Source: Candidatus Obscuribacterales bacterium (GTDB lineage Bacteria; Cyanobacteriota; Vampirovibrionia; Obscuribacterales; Obscuribacteraceae). Taken from it: a stretch of DNA of 64,000 nt. This document shows, piece after piece, positions 37,696 to 45,674 of this stretch (its first letter is position 1; each line of letters opens with the position of its first letter). Below the pieces are notes generated by a model. It was not told where the DNA came from, did no database searches, and saw only the letters and a list, made by a program, of their open reading frames with translations. Where the stretch lies: contig JAGVKB010000049.1 in the NCBI GenBank assembly GCA_020050835.1, positions 1-64,000 of the forward strand, written 5' to 3'. Both the position numbers and the translations under genes were made by a program.

Positions 37696-39204
37696 TTGAG
37701 TTCGGAAGAGAAGCAGAGCGAGCAGGCGTTCTGGGAGACTTATCTGCAAGCTGCCGACGAAGCAGCGACCGTTGAAAAGTATGCCGATGCCGAACTCCTA
37801 TATAACTCAGCGGTGAAGGAATTAGAGAAATCAGATCAGCCGCCGGATCGCTTGATGGCCGGTCTAGAAGGGCTTTCCTTTGTCTTGGAGAAGCAGGGCA
37901 AGAGCGCTCAAGCGCTGGAGCAAGTCGGACGGCTGCTTCAATTGAAGGAGGGTCCACATGGTCACCGGAAGCCTGAGTTGACACCCACGCTGGTAGTGCA
38001 GGGACGACTGTATGAGTCCTTGGGAATGACTACCGAAGCGATGCTTACTTATAAACGTATCTTGAAATTGTGCGAGGATTCCGTAAATTCGCCTGCCGAT
38101 CAGGAGTTGGTGGCGTTGTGCCGTTTGTCCTCGCTATATCGCGCGCAAAGCAAACTACCCGAGATGGTACTCATGATCCAGCGCGCATTGAAACTGTGCG
38201 AGCGAAATGATGTAACCGGCTATCCGCTTAAATCCGGAGTGTTAAACGAAATCGGACGGCTGCATGAATTGGACAAAAGTTATGCGGCAGCGGCTTCGTT
38301 GTACAAGTTGGCCTTGAAAGTGATTGAGCAGTCGCTCTCGGTCGAGCATCCGGAGATGGCTGAGCAAATTGCCCGAATTGCCAGATGCTATGTCAATCAG
38401 GACAACCCGGTCGATGCCGAAAGCTTGTATATGCGTGCGGTTGCTTTACGAGAGAAAGCCGCCGGCATCTATGCACCCACTCTGGCGCCGCTTTTGTCGG
38501 AACTTGCGGCTGTCTATGCCACGCACGGCAAACTGGCTGAATCCGAAGCGGTCTATCGGCGAGCTTTGGATATTGTCGGAAAGATTTCTGGTGAAGACAG
38601 CTTTGAGTCAGCTGCTCTGCTTGCGGATATTGCCGATATCTGCGTGCGTGATGGACGATCTTCGGAAGCAGAGCACTTGCTCAAGCGGTCTCTGGAGGGT
38701 ATGGAGAAGCATCTCGGTCTTACCCATGCCAATCTTTGCCCGATTTTGTCGCAACTCGGTAGTCTCTATTTCAAAGAAGGCCAACTCTTTTTTGCTGAAA
38801 CCTATTGCCGGCGAGAACTGGAGATAACCGAAGACAGTCTCGGTCCGGAAAACAGCGCTCTGCTGCCTGCCCTGAACAATCTGTGGGCGATTTATTATCG
38901 GCAACAGCGGTACATGGAAGCGGAGCCGGTTGCGCTTAGACGTGTGTCGATTCACTATTCTGATAAAGGACCTGAGCATCCGGAGGTGGGCAGAACCTTG
39001 GCTGACTTAGCTTTGCTCTACCGCTTGCTGAACAAGCATCACGAGGCAGAGCCGCTTTATTTGCGGGCGATGGGCATCCTTGAGGAATCCCTGGGAGACA
39101 GCTCGCCCGAATTGTCCGAATTGTACAGGCAGAATGAAGAGTTGCAGCGCGAGCTTAAGGAGCTGGACAAGAAAAAGAGCTGGAAGCGATTTCTGCCCTG
39201 GTAG
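37696..39204 (+). CDS. Kinesin-light-chain-like TPR protein
   Basis: 502 residues from TTG 37696 (LSSEEKQSEQ...); the ribosome-binding site is weak. It is made almost entirely of 42-residue TPRs of the kinesin-light-chain type, about ten units, with repeated phrases such as EHPEMAEQIARIARCYVNQ, YAPTLAPLLSELAAVYATHG, ENSALLPALNNLWAIYYRQQ and EHPEVGRTLADLALLYRLLN. It ends in a charged coiled coil (LYRQNEELQRELKELDKKKSW). No signal peptide or membrane segment, so a cytosolic interaction scaffold. Transcribed alone and convergent with the TadE-like gene 75 bases away. Confidence 0.83.
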   Translation: MSSEEKQSEQAFWETYLQAADEAATVEKYADAELLYNSAVKELEKSDQPPDRLMAGLEGLSFVLEKQGKSAQALEQVGRLLQLKEGPHGHRKPELTPTLVVQGRLYESLGMTTEAMLTYKRILKLCEDSVNSPADQELVALCRLSSLYRAQSKLPEMVLMIQRALKLCERNDVTGYPLKSGVLNEIGRLHELDKSYAAAASLYKLALKVIEQSLSVEHPEMAEQIARIARCYVNQDNPVDAESLYMRAVALREKAAGIYAPTLAPLLSELAAVYATHGKLAESEAVYRRALDIVGKISGEDSFESAALLADIADICVRDGRSSEAEHLLKRSLEGMEKHLGLTHANLCPILSQLGSLYFKEGQLFFAETYCRRELEITEDSLGPENSALLPALNNLWAIYYRQQRYMEAEPVALRRVSIHYSDKGPEHPEVGRTLADLALLYRLLNKHHEAEPLYLRAMGILEESLGDSSPELSELYRQNEELQRELKELDKKKSWKRFLPW

Positions 39205-39279
39205 ACGGCTGCGATAGCGCTGCTTCTAAAACATTCGGACAGCGAACGGCTGAGCGGGGAGACTTGAATCTGAATCAAG

Positions 39280-40065
39280 TTACCAGGAACCGTCTGAAAC
39301 CTGCCTCGCCGGATGGTCCGGCCCCTCTACGGTGAAGTCATGCTGTCTACAATTTGGTCCAGCCGGTGACGCTGGGTCTTTGACCAGTGCATTAAGAATG
39401 CCCATATAGGCCACCCACACCGGACCTCCCGGAAACCTGCCAGATTCGATGTTGGAATTACATTGGTGCCCCGCATTATTTTGATTTGCCGTAATGGTGT
39501 AAATCGGAAAGCGGACTGATCGTTGGCTGGTTGGAAGAGAAGTATCTGTTTGTTGAAAATTGATAATGCCCATTGCATAGGGCGGAGTGGCTGACTCTGT
39601 CGCTACTCCGCTTGCCTTGATGGTAAGAAACGGCGGGAAGAACGAGCCTGATACTGTCCGCAGACCGCTTACGTCAAAACTCACGGTGATCACACTCGCT
39701 TCACCTTCTTCTCCTATTTTGATTGTACGAGTATCGCACTTCCAATTTGATAAGGAAGGCATTCCCATGAACGCAAGAGTAGCATTAGCTAATCCCTTAG
39801 CTTCCTTTTCGAGTTTGCCTCTATTTTTTTCAAAGTCGGGTCTCTCCATTCCCAACCAATACTGACCTTGGTTGATGTGTCTTGCAGCTTCGTTAGCGGC
39901 ACGGTTGGCTTTGTCTTGATATAGGAAGAGAAACCCAACGTTGATCAACAACAAGAGAATCATGATACCAACTGTGACTATCATCCAAGTGCCAACCACG
40001 CCTTCCACGATTCCCTGTCCGCGAAAGTCTCTGCTCATTGAACGACTAAAAACTCTTAGCTTCAT
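39280..40065 (-). CDS. TadE-like pilus/secretion-associated protein
   Basis: 261 residues from ATG 40065, with GGGGGAG three bases upstream; ATG 40128 lacks a site. The N-terminus is SRDFRGQGIVEGVVGTWMIV followed by a long hydrophobic helix (VGIMILLLLINVGFLFLY) and DKANRAANEAARHI. That is the TadE/TadG pattern (R-G-Q-x-x-V-E-x, one helix, then AARxxA) of minor pseudopilins from Tad systems. The C-terminal domain is beta-rich and unassigned. No other Tad genes are in the window, so pilus membership is an inference from the N-terminal motif. HD-domain gene upstream on the same strand is separated by hairpins. Confidence 0.65.
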   Translation of the reverse strand: MKLRVFSRSMSRDFRGQGIVEGVVGTWMIVTVGIMILLLLINVGFLFLYQDKANRAANEAARHINQGQYWLGMERPDFEKNRGKLEKEAKGLANATLAFMGMPSLSNWKCDTRTIKIGEEGEASVITVSFDVSGLRTVSGSFFPPFLTIKASGVATESATPPYAMGIINFQQTDTSLPTSQRSVRFPIYTITANQNNAGHQCNSNIESGRFPGGPVWVAYMGILNALVKDPASPAGPNCRQHDFTVEGPDHPARQVSDGSW

Positions 40066-40194
40066 GATCTCCCCCTGAGTCACCTTATTAAATAGCTCTT
40101 CCACTAAGCGTTTGGCAAAATTACACAATCGCTTTTGGGAGCGCCGTCGGCGCCTTAATAAGGTCGCTGATATCGAATGTACCCACCTTCCTCA

Positions 40195-40227
40195 GATTAA
40201 ACCGCCCCATCGAAGGGTGGTTTAATC
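40195..40227. other. Hairpin upstream of the TadE-like gene
   Basis: GATTAAACCGCCC and GGGTGGTTTAATC form a 13-base stem with one G-T wobble and a seven-base loop. It sits between the HD gene terminator and the TadE start and could be an operator or a leader element. Confidence 0.5.
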
Positions 40228-40348
40228 GGCTATCGGCAACAACTCTAGGCGGCAATTGCTACAAAAATGCAAAGCCGATTGCTTTCCGATGTTGGAGTTA
40301 CTATAACAGGAAGTAAAGACGGGCAAAACCAAAAGCGTTTCGAGCTGT

Positions 40349-40394
40349 GGCGGAGCAGCTGGGCGCGATTGTTCGCGCTTGTAGCTGCTCCGCC
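40349..40394 (-). terminator. Probable terminator of the HD-domain gene
   Basis: GGCGGAGCAGCT pairs perfectly with AGCTGCTCCGCC (12 bases), with an inner GCGCGA/TCGCGC pairing. It starts 21 bases after the HD stop; the T-tract is weak. Confidence 0.55.
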
Positions 40395-40414
40395 CCTGCC
40401 ATTCTCGGAACGCT

Positions 40415-41260
40415 CTAGTGAGTCTTTCCGGAAACCGGAATGGTAGTTACCGGCGTCCATTCCTGCAACTCCTTGGAGAAGGCGTAGCGAACGCCGTTGA
40501 ACTCCAGGCGGAAAAGGAAGCCGAGATACTGTGCGGCCTTCCCGCAGGCATGGAGCCGATCCCGATAGAGGCTGTAGATGTCGACCGGCTGGCAAACCAG
40601 CTTGTCGATTCTGAGCTTCAATACGATCGCTCCGGGGTCCGACGGGCTTCTTTCTCGCCCGTCTACGACTAGGGCAGAGCCCTTGATCGCGTAGTTAACC
40701 AGATCGTGAACGCTGCCGGCAAACTCGCGGATACGACGCTTCTTGCGAAGCATCTTGAGCTCCTTGAGTGGCTCGGGGCGGACACGATCTTCATCACCGA
40801 CCGCCTTATCTGCAATCACCACGATCGCCCAGGCCGCGTCCTTGTAGTTGGCGGCGCGGAAGGAGCTCGGCTTGAGCACCTGTGCAGAGCGATGGCAGGC
40901 GATGATTTTGCAGATTCGGTTGACGGTTGTCTTGTCAAAGCCAAGCTTTGTCAGATATCCCTTGGCCCATAGTGCGCCGGCGCTGGCGTGGTTGTCCACG
41001 TCAATCGCTCGTCCGACATCATGCAGGAACAGTGCAAGCGGGATGATGATCTCTCGCGTGTACCGGTCGAAGATGTGCGGAGCGCGTCGGTGAATTTCGG
41101 CAGTCAGTGCTGTGCCGACCTCGAGTACTTGAAAGGCGTGCCCTTCATCGTGCTTGGTCTGGCTGGCGCTGAGCTCGTCACCTTGCGCATAGAGTTGGCG
41201 TACTACTGGGTCCTTGAAGACAAAGTTGCGACGCCGCTTGGCAGTTCGCAAACCCAGCAT
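40415..41260 (-). CDS. HD-domain phosphohydrolase
   Basis: 281 residues from ATG 41260, which has GAGG five bases upstream; in-frame starts at 41368 and 41407 would add 36-49 residues without a good site. HD-domain features: KHDEGHAFQV (first His region), LFLHDVGRAIDVDNHASAGA (HD doublet), KIIACHRSAQV (later His) and VVIADKAVGDEDRVRP (final Asp). The C-terminal 100 residues are beta-rich and end with the RLEFNGVRYAFSKELQEW region, of unknown type. HD enzymes hydrolyse phosphate esters of nucleotides or second messengers; the exact substrate is not evident. Single-gene unit between hairpins. Confidence 0.78.
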   Translation of the reverse strand: MLGLRTAKRRRNFVFKDPVVRQLYAQGDELSASQTKHDEGHAFQVLEVGTALTAEIHRRAPHIFDRYTREIIIPLALFLHDVGRAIDVDNHASAGALWAKGYLTKLGFDKTTVNRICKIIACHRSAQVLKPSSFRAANYKDAAWAIVVIADKAVGDEDRVRPEPLKELKMLRKKRRIREFAGSVHDLVNYAIKGSALVVDGRERSPSDPGAIVLKLRIDKLVCQPVDIYSLYRDRLHACGKAAQYLGFLFRLEFNGVRYAFSKELQEWTPVTTIPVSGKTH

Positions 41261-41996
41261 GATTACCTCATTCTTTTGCAGGTGTGTTAAAGCGGATTCA
41301 GCCCCTGCAAAGTTGGCTGAACCGCTGGTTGAAAGGAGACCGGTGAAGGTCTCAGAAACATTTATCATCACTTCTTCGCGCGAAGAGTCAGAATTCTTGC
41401 TATTCAAGCTGGCTAGCGCGTTTGAGAGTGGTGCGTTTAGCGAATTCTGTTAAAGGTGGGAAGAAACGATCTGATTTGACCCTAACAAAAGCATCTTTCC
41501 AACTGCAATAGCCGCCGATATGAGCAAGCGATTATCAGCATGACTGGAAGTATTGGTTGTGGCGATCGCTGGAAGCCATTGCTGTCAAAGGCTTTGTGGT
41601 TTCACTCGCGACGTTCGAGCTTGCGCACCGTTTCTGGTACTGATTTCAGCTCGCCCAAAATGAATTGTTCGCCACGGTTTTTTGGGGTGCAAAGACGATG
41701 AGGCTGCGACAAGCGTCAGGTTGCCTTTACATTTGCGCGACATTGCGGTGCTCGCTAGCGAAAGGTAACATCGAGCAGCTTTTGATTGGATTCATTGCTC
41801 AGTTCGCCGGATGGAAGTTCCGGTTAAAGAGCAAAAGCGGCACCAGTGGTGCCGCTTTTAAATTGGTCGCAGGTCCGGTGCTGCCCGCGGAAGAAACCAT
41901 CCCTGGTCTCTCTCACTTGAGTTCCTGCGATATCTGCTGAACTGTATGAGCTAAGACGTACTTTACACCAGAAAGTTTCCATTGTCAGTGTGGAAA
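41261..41996. other. Intergenic region with MerR-gene terminator
   Basis: 736 bases between the HD-domain start and the MerR-like stop. It contains the terminator at 41833-41859 and the HD promoter, which I could not define. The first 147 bases are open in the HD frame and may be coding if a longer start is used. Confidence 0.5.
41833..41859 (-). terminator. Terminator after the MerR-like gene
   Basis: AAAAGCGGCACC and GGTGCCGCTTTT form a 12-base stem with a three-base loop (AGT). On the minus strand it is followed by GCTCTTTAACC. It lies about 140 bases beyond the stop of the MerR-like gene. Confidence 0.7.
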
Positions 41997-42770
41997 TTAC
42001 GTAGTTGCATCCTCTGGTTCGCTTTCGGATTGTTCGGCTTCTGGGGGTGGCAGCTGTCGTAGGTGCTCTACAAGCTTTTCGGCCTGACTTCGTCCGAGCA
42101 CGTCCCAATGAGGGATGCCAAAGCTTTTCACGCAAAACTGATCGGCTAGCTCGTCGCTCCAGCCCACTAAATCAAGCGCTCTTCCTAAGACCGTAATGTA
42201 GTTTTGATCCGTAATATCGGGCAGATCCAGTCCCTCTTCCGGAAGCTTGGCTGCCGGTTCTGGTGCTGACCCACCGACCGGTCCGATTGAAATCTCCTGG
42301 GCCGGCGTCGGCTTGCTAGGCGGAATCAGCTCTTCGCGCAGAGGCTGCCAGGGCACCGGGCGATCGATTTGAAGATCTTGTTTAAAGCTCATTGAGATCA
42401 AAAGGTGCCGAAGCTCGTCGATCTGCTTCGATAGATCGATGAATCTTCTTTCGCAGAAGTTTCTAAATCCGATCATCGACTCCATCAACACCTCGGGATT
42501 GCCTGGTGGTGTCGGCAGCCCAATCAGCTTTGGTGTAATCAGACCTTCAGCTTCCAGCTGCGGGCGGATCTGGGAGGTCGGCCAGCCCTGCTCAACCAGC
42601 TCTTTGATGCGCTCTAGCACGGTGAGATCTTCCGGCCGGTACTGTCGTTGTTGACCCCGGCCTCGTTTTATCTCTAAACCAAACATCAGCTCCCAGCGGC
42701 GCAACTGGTGAACTGAGAGCCCCAACCTGGCGGCCACGCTGTTTATAGACATCAGATCTGCATGCGTCAT
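41997..42770 (-). CDS. MerR-like transcriptional regulator
   Basis: 257 residues from ATG 42770, with GGGAG eight bases upstream. The N-terminal 75 residues form a winged MerR-type HTH: SINSVAARLGLSVHQLRRWE, then GQQRQYRPEDLTVLERIKEL and a GWPTSQIRPQLEAEG wing. A helical stretch (FRNFCERRFIDLSKQIDELR) is probably for dimerisation. The C-terminal half is Pro/Glu-rich, then has a small helical domain (TVLGRALDLVGWSDELADQF, HWDVLGRSQAEKLVEHL). No metal-binding Cys cluster is present, so it is not a metal sensor. Target unknown; the acidic protein gene 191 bases upstream is the nearest same-strand neighbour. Confidence 0.82.
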   Translation of the reverse strand: MTHADLMSINSVAARLGLSVHQLRRWELMFGLEIKRGRGQQRQYRPEDLTVLERIKELVEQGWPTSQIRPQLEAEGLITPKLIGLPTPPGNPEVLMESMIGFRNFCERRFIDLSKQIDELRHLLISMSFKQDLQIDRPVPWQPLREELIPPSKPTPAQEISIGPVGGSAPEPAAKLPEEGLDLPDITDQNYITVLGRALDLVGWSDELADQFCVKSFGIPHWDVLGRSQAEKLVEHLRQLPPPEAEQSESEPEDATT

Positions 42771-42961
42771 TGATATCTCCCGGAGCAGTAATCTCTAACA
42801 CTAGTTTAGAGCAAAAATCTAGCGCAGCTCAGCGAGTCTCTAAAGTAATTGGGGAAACCCGCATCGAAATCCCGAAAGGCTCACTGCGCGGCACCTTCTT
42901 CTAAGGTCAAGCGGCTGGCTAGCTGTTGGAAGGCTATTACCGTCGCCAGACTCTCGCCCAG

Positions 42962-43945
42962 TTAGGCCGTCTTCAAATATTCCGGCTTCGAGCGGTTGAT
43001 CGCAGACTGAGCGGAGTCTCCTGCCGATATTCCAGCAAGGATTTGCGTAAGCTCGCTGGTTTGAACGCCGGCGGCGGTTGTGTTGGCTGATATTTGGTTG
43101 GCATGATCCTTCTTGGCGATCGCGTCGGTAACATAGCTCTGGGCATAGGATAGGTCGGCCGCCGCCGCGCCGTTGCCGTTGGCAAACGCTTCGGACTTTT
43201 CACCTTCCAGCTGCGAGTAGACGGCATTGAGGTTGATGCCGTTGGCGGTGTTCAAGTCTCCGGACATCGCCGCTTGAGCGGCCATTGCCGCACTGTTCAA
43301 AGCATTACTCTTGACCTGTTCGGTGTCGCCGTCTTCATTGTTGTTGCCGAACTCGTCTTCCAGGTGGCAGGTGTCGCTCTCCTCCTCCTCTCCGAAACCA
43401 TCCAGGTCAAACCCTTCTGCAAGCCCGAGCCCCAGTGTGTCTAAAGCATCAAGACCACTGGCATCCTTGTCGTCCTTGTCCTTACCATCCTTCTCTTTGC
43501 CGTCCTCGTCTTTTCCCTCGTCTCCCAGGAGGCTAGCCGCGGCCATGGCGTAGAGCTCATTTAGACCGTTTAGGTCAAGCGAGTCTTGATCGCTTTCCGG
43601 CTTTCCATCTGAATTTTCCTTGGACTGATCGCCATTTTTCTCAGTGTCACCATCTTTGCCGCCGGCTTTGAAGGTATCTCCGAAATTGAATCCGTCGCCA
43701 AAGTTTATGCTAAAGCCGTCTGCCCCATTGGCGCCTTTGCCTTCACCTGCTTGCGATGATTTCCCGTCGCCGCCATTCTTATCATTGCCATTGTTGCGAG
43801 CTTCGGTGACAGTGCTGTTGGAGAAGTACGCGTCGGCTGCCAGCGAGCTCCAGGCGCTGCCATCACCATTTGCTGTGCTGAGCGTTCCGGCGGAGTTATC
43901 TCCACCGTTGCCCTGATTCGGATTCTCGTAGGCGTTGCTTGCCAT
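42962..43945 (-). CDS. Acidic Gly/Asp/Asn-rich low-complexity protein
   Basis: 327 residues from ATG 43945; weak ribosome-binding site. The N-terminal 115 residues are rich in Gly, Asn, Asp and Ser (NGGDGKSSQAGEGKGANG and FGDGFNFGDTFKAGGKDGD). A Lys/Asp run then follows (GKEKDGKDKDDKDASG), then FDLDGFGEEEESDTCHLEDE. The last 110 residues are Ala-rich and helical with recurring NANGxN phrases (ANGINLNAVYSQLEGEKSEA, ANGNGAAAADLSYAQSYVTD). No signal peptide or known domain. High Asp content could bind cations; this is a guess from composition. Function unknown. Confidence 0.72.
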   Translation of the reverse strand: MASNAYENPNQGNGGDNSAGTLSTANGDGSAWSSLAADAYFSNSTVTEARNNGNDKNGGDGKSSQAGEGKGANGADGFSINFGDGFNFGDTFKAGGKDGDTEKNGDQSKENSDGKPESDQDSLDLNGLNELYAMAAASLLGDEGKDEDGKEKDGKDKDDKDASGLDALDTLGLGLAEGFDLDGFGEEEESDTCHLEDEFGNNNEDGDTEQVKSNALNSAAMAAQAAMSGDLNTANGINLNAVYSQLEGEKSEAFANGNGAAAADLSYAQSYVTDAIAKKDHANQISANTTAAGVQTSELTQILAGISAGDSAQSAINRSKPEYLKTA

Positions 43946-44564
43946 TCGGATCTGTTATTTGGATTGGCTAGTAAGGTGAGGCTGGGAGATCCCAACTTCG
44001 TTTGAAGTCCGTATTTTGCCGAAGATTTGTGAAATTGTCGTGCAATGAGCGCTTGGTTCGAGAATCTCCCGCTTGCGCTTCTTGCCCCACTGCTTTTTTG
44101 AATGTTCAGGCTAAACGCTTTGCTTAGCTAACGCGATAGCCCTAGGTGTGTATCACAGGCAAAAACGGTCTTGGAATCAATCAGCGCCAACCGCGATAAG
44201 AGCGCGCCTGGTTACCGGCTGTTGTCCAATCAGTGATTCCGGAAACTTGTCGAAATTCGGGAATTACGACACTCAGATTCGCGAGTGTTAGAAATCTAGA
44301 GAATCAGCTGTGCTGGTTGATTTTGCAGCTTCAAACCTGCAGTGTAAGAATACATGCATCAGCAGTTTACACCGGAGTACAGGTACTCGCTCGGTAGCCA
44401 GCACGGCAGGCAATTCGAATACACTACAGTCGCCTCGTCGAGCACCACATGTGGTGCCATGCGATCCGGCTGTGTGCTGTCTGGGCCGACCGCCCACAAG
44501 TGTCTGAACAAGCCTGCCAGTCATACTCAGGTGTTTCTCTCACCTACAGATCTGGGGAGTCAAT
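43946..44564. other. Upstream region of the small-protein operon
   Basis: 619 bases between the acidic-protein start (minus) and the first small membrane gene (plus). An open frame from 44354 overlaps the small gene but reads as a shadow. A 16-base palindrome sits at 44443-44458. No clear -35/-10 found. Confidence 0.5.
44443..44458. promoter_or_regulatory. 16-base palindrome, candidate operator
   Basis: GCACCACATGTGGTGC is a perfect palindrome 107 bases upstream of the first gene of the small-protein operon. This is a plausible binding site for a dimeric regulator; no partner is identified. Confidence 0.4.
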
Positions 44565-44852
44565 ATGGAAGCAGCGATCTTCTGCAAACTGGCCGTTATC
44601 TTTGTTGGTTCAGTCTTGCTTGGTGTGATTCTGATCAAAAAGAATTTCTGGAACGTGTGGCTGTTCGCCTTCTACATGGGCTTTGTATTCTTGCCTCTCA
44701 CAGCCTTGGCGGAGGCATCGGGTTTCCCGGTTGTACCTCGAACCCTGCTCTTTTGCGTACTGGCATTCTGGTGCGGTCAATTGACCGGCGGCTCTCTGGC
44801 CCTCTGGTTGTTTGGCGAGTACATGGGTGGACCGCCAAAATTTCGTCCGTAA
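44565..44852 (+). CDS. Small membrane protein, copy 1
   Basis: 95 residues, ATG with GGGGAG seven bases upstream. Three hydrophobic segments: KLAVIFVGSVLLGVILI, WNVWLFAFYMGFVFLPLTAL and FCVLAFWCGQLTGGSLALWL. It is a diverged paralogue of the next gene: both begin ME, then share LA-x-(I/L)F(V/I), G-x-ILI, W-x-x-x-(F/L)-x-FY-x-G and a third helix with G near the C-terminus. No family recognised. First of five closely spaced small genes ending with the EAD1-like gene. Confidence 0.8.
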   Translation: MEAAIFCKLAVIFVGSVLLGVILIKKNFWNVWLFAFYMGFVFLPLTALAEASGFPVVPRTLLFCVLAFWCGQLTGGSLALWLFGEYMGGPPKFRP

Positions 44853-44886
44853 ACCTCCCAATTTCTCCTTTAAGTAAGGATGATCA

Positions 44887-45156
44887 ATGGAAATCTCCAC
44901 GTTGTTGCTGCTCGCGGCGCTGTTCATTGTCGCCGCGGAAGTGGGTGCGATTCTGATCTGGGACGAGGCAATTTTCTTCTGGGTGCTCGTCTTTTACCCG
45001 GGAGTTACCGTCCTTGGGTTTGGTCTGTTTGATGTGCTTAGCGGAGATCCGATTTACATGTTCGGCGGACTTCTGCGAGAAGTAGTGGTGATGTGGCTTG
45101 GTTTTTGCGTCGGCTCAGCCTACGCAGCCTGGCGAATCAGCAGAAACCAGTCCTAA
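44887..45156 (+). CDS. Small membrane protein, copy 2
   Basis: 89 residues, ATG with TAAGGA seven bases upstream, 34 bases after the previous stop. Three hydrophobic segments: LLLLAALFIVAAEVGAILIW, FFWVLVFYPGVTVLGFGLF and LREVVVMWLGFCVGSAYAAW. It resembles the preceding gene in length, spacing of helices and the G-x-ILI / FY-x-G pattern, so the pair probably arose by tandem duplication. Acidic residues (E18, D26, E27) lie at the membrane edges. Function unknown; it could be a pore-like or sensor subunit of the operon. Confidence 0.8.
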   Translation: MEISTLLLLAALFIVAAEVGAILIWDEAIFFWVLVFYPGVTVLGFGLFDVLSGDPIYMFGGLLREVVVMWLGFCVGSAYAAWRISRNQS

Positions 45157-45191
45157 AAAGAGCATGAGTGTCACCAGTCTTGGTGATATTC

Positions 45192-45368
45192 ATGTTCGAG
45201 TCGACGCTTGTTCGAAAGGTAAGTCCGATCGAAAACCGCCGAGCTGAACACCGCTTCCAGTCCCTCGCCGAGGACCTTACGCGTCTCAAGCTGCCGGCAC
45301 CGGCAGAAGCCCTGGTTGCGGCCGACACCGCCATCTACAATGCACAAAAGAAAGCGGGTGATGCATGA
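45192..45368 (+). CDS. Small soluble helical protein
   Basis: 58 residues from ATG 45192; GTG 45168 in the same frame would give 66. The sequence (FESTLVRKVSPIENRRAEHR, then FQSLAEDLTRLKLPAPAEAL) is charged and helical. A perfect TCACCA-GTCT-TGGTGA hairpin (45171-45186) covers the region just before the ATG, which could affect translation. The last four bases overlap the next start (ATGA). Unrecognised; coding status is supported mainly by the overlap and operon position. Confidence 0.55.
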   Translation: MFESTLVRKVSPIENRRAEHRFQSLAEDLTRLKLPAPAEALVAADTAIYNAQKKAGDA

Positions 45369-45562
45369 AATCGCTTCGTCTTGCAATCGCGTTGATTACT
45401 GCAGCAGTCATCGCCGGATGCGCTCTCGGACTTTTGAGTGGTTGGCAGTGGAAGCTCTACTTACCTCTCTCCGCCGGAGCCGGCGTGCTCATCTCCGTCT
45501 ATGCCATCGCCATCCGCGGCCACGCCCGCTGGCTGGATTCACACTGCAAGTGCAACCACTAG
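45365..45562 (+). CDS. Small membrane protein or lipoprotein
   Basis: 65 residues; its ATG overlaps the previous stop by four bases (ATGA), a sign of translational coupling. The N-terminal helix ends in IAGC, a lipobox-like motif (LITAAVIAGC), then LGLLSGWQWKLYLPLSAGAG and a second hydrophobic stretch (VLISVYAIAI). It finishes with a Cys/His-bearing tail, HARWLDSHCKCNH. The tail could bind metal. Either a lipoprotein or a two-helix hairpin; not a known family. Confidence 0.65.
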   Translation: MKSLRLAIALITAAVIAGCALGLLSGWQWKLYLPLSAGAGVLISVYAIAIRGHARWLDSHCKCNH

Positions 45563-45597
45563 CAGCTTTCCCGCCACGGCTCTGCGCGTCGATATTA

Positions 45598-45622
45598 CAC
45601 CCAAGCCACGTCGGCTTGGGTG
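45598..45622 (+). other. Hairpin between small membrane gene and EAD1-like gene
   Basis: CACCCAAGCC-ACGTC-GGCTTGGGTG is a perfect 10-base stem with a five-base loop. No T-tract follows, so it may be an attenuator or RNA-processing site within the operon rather than a full terminator. Confidence 0.5.
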
Positions 45623-45674
45623 TTGCACGGTAAATAGATCTTCACAGGCTTCTTAAGTCGAAAGGACATTCATC

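Noticed and set aside
44354-44956. 200-codon plus-strand frame across the small membrane gene region
   Set aside because: It overlaps both small membrane genes in another frame, has no ribosome-binding site, and the small genes have clear sites and membrane-protein composition.
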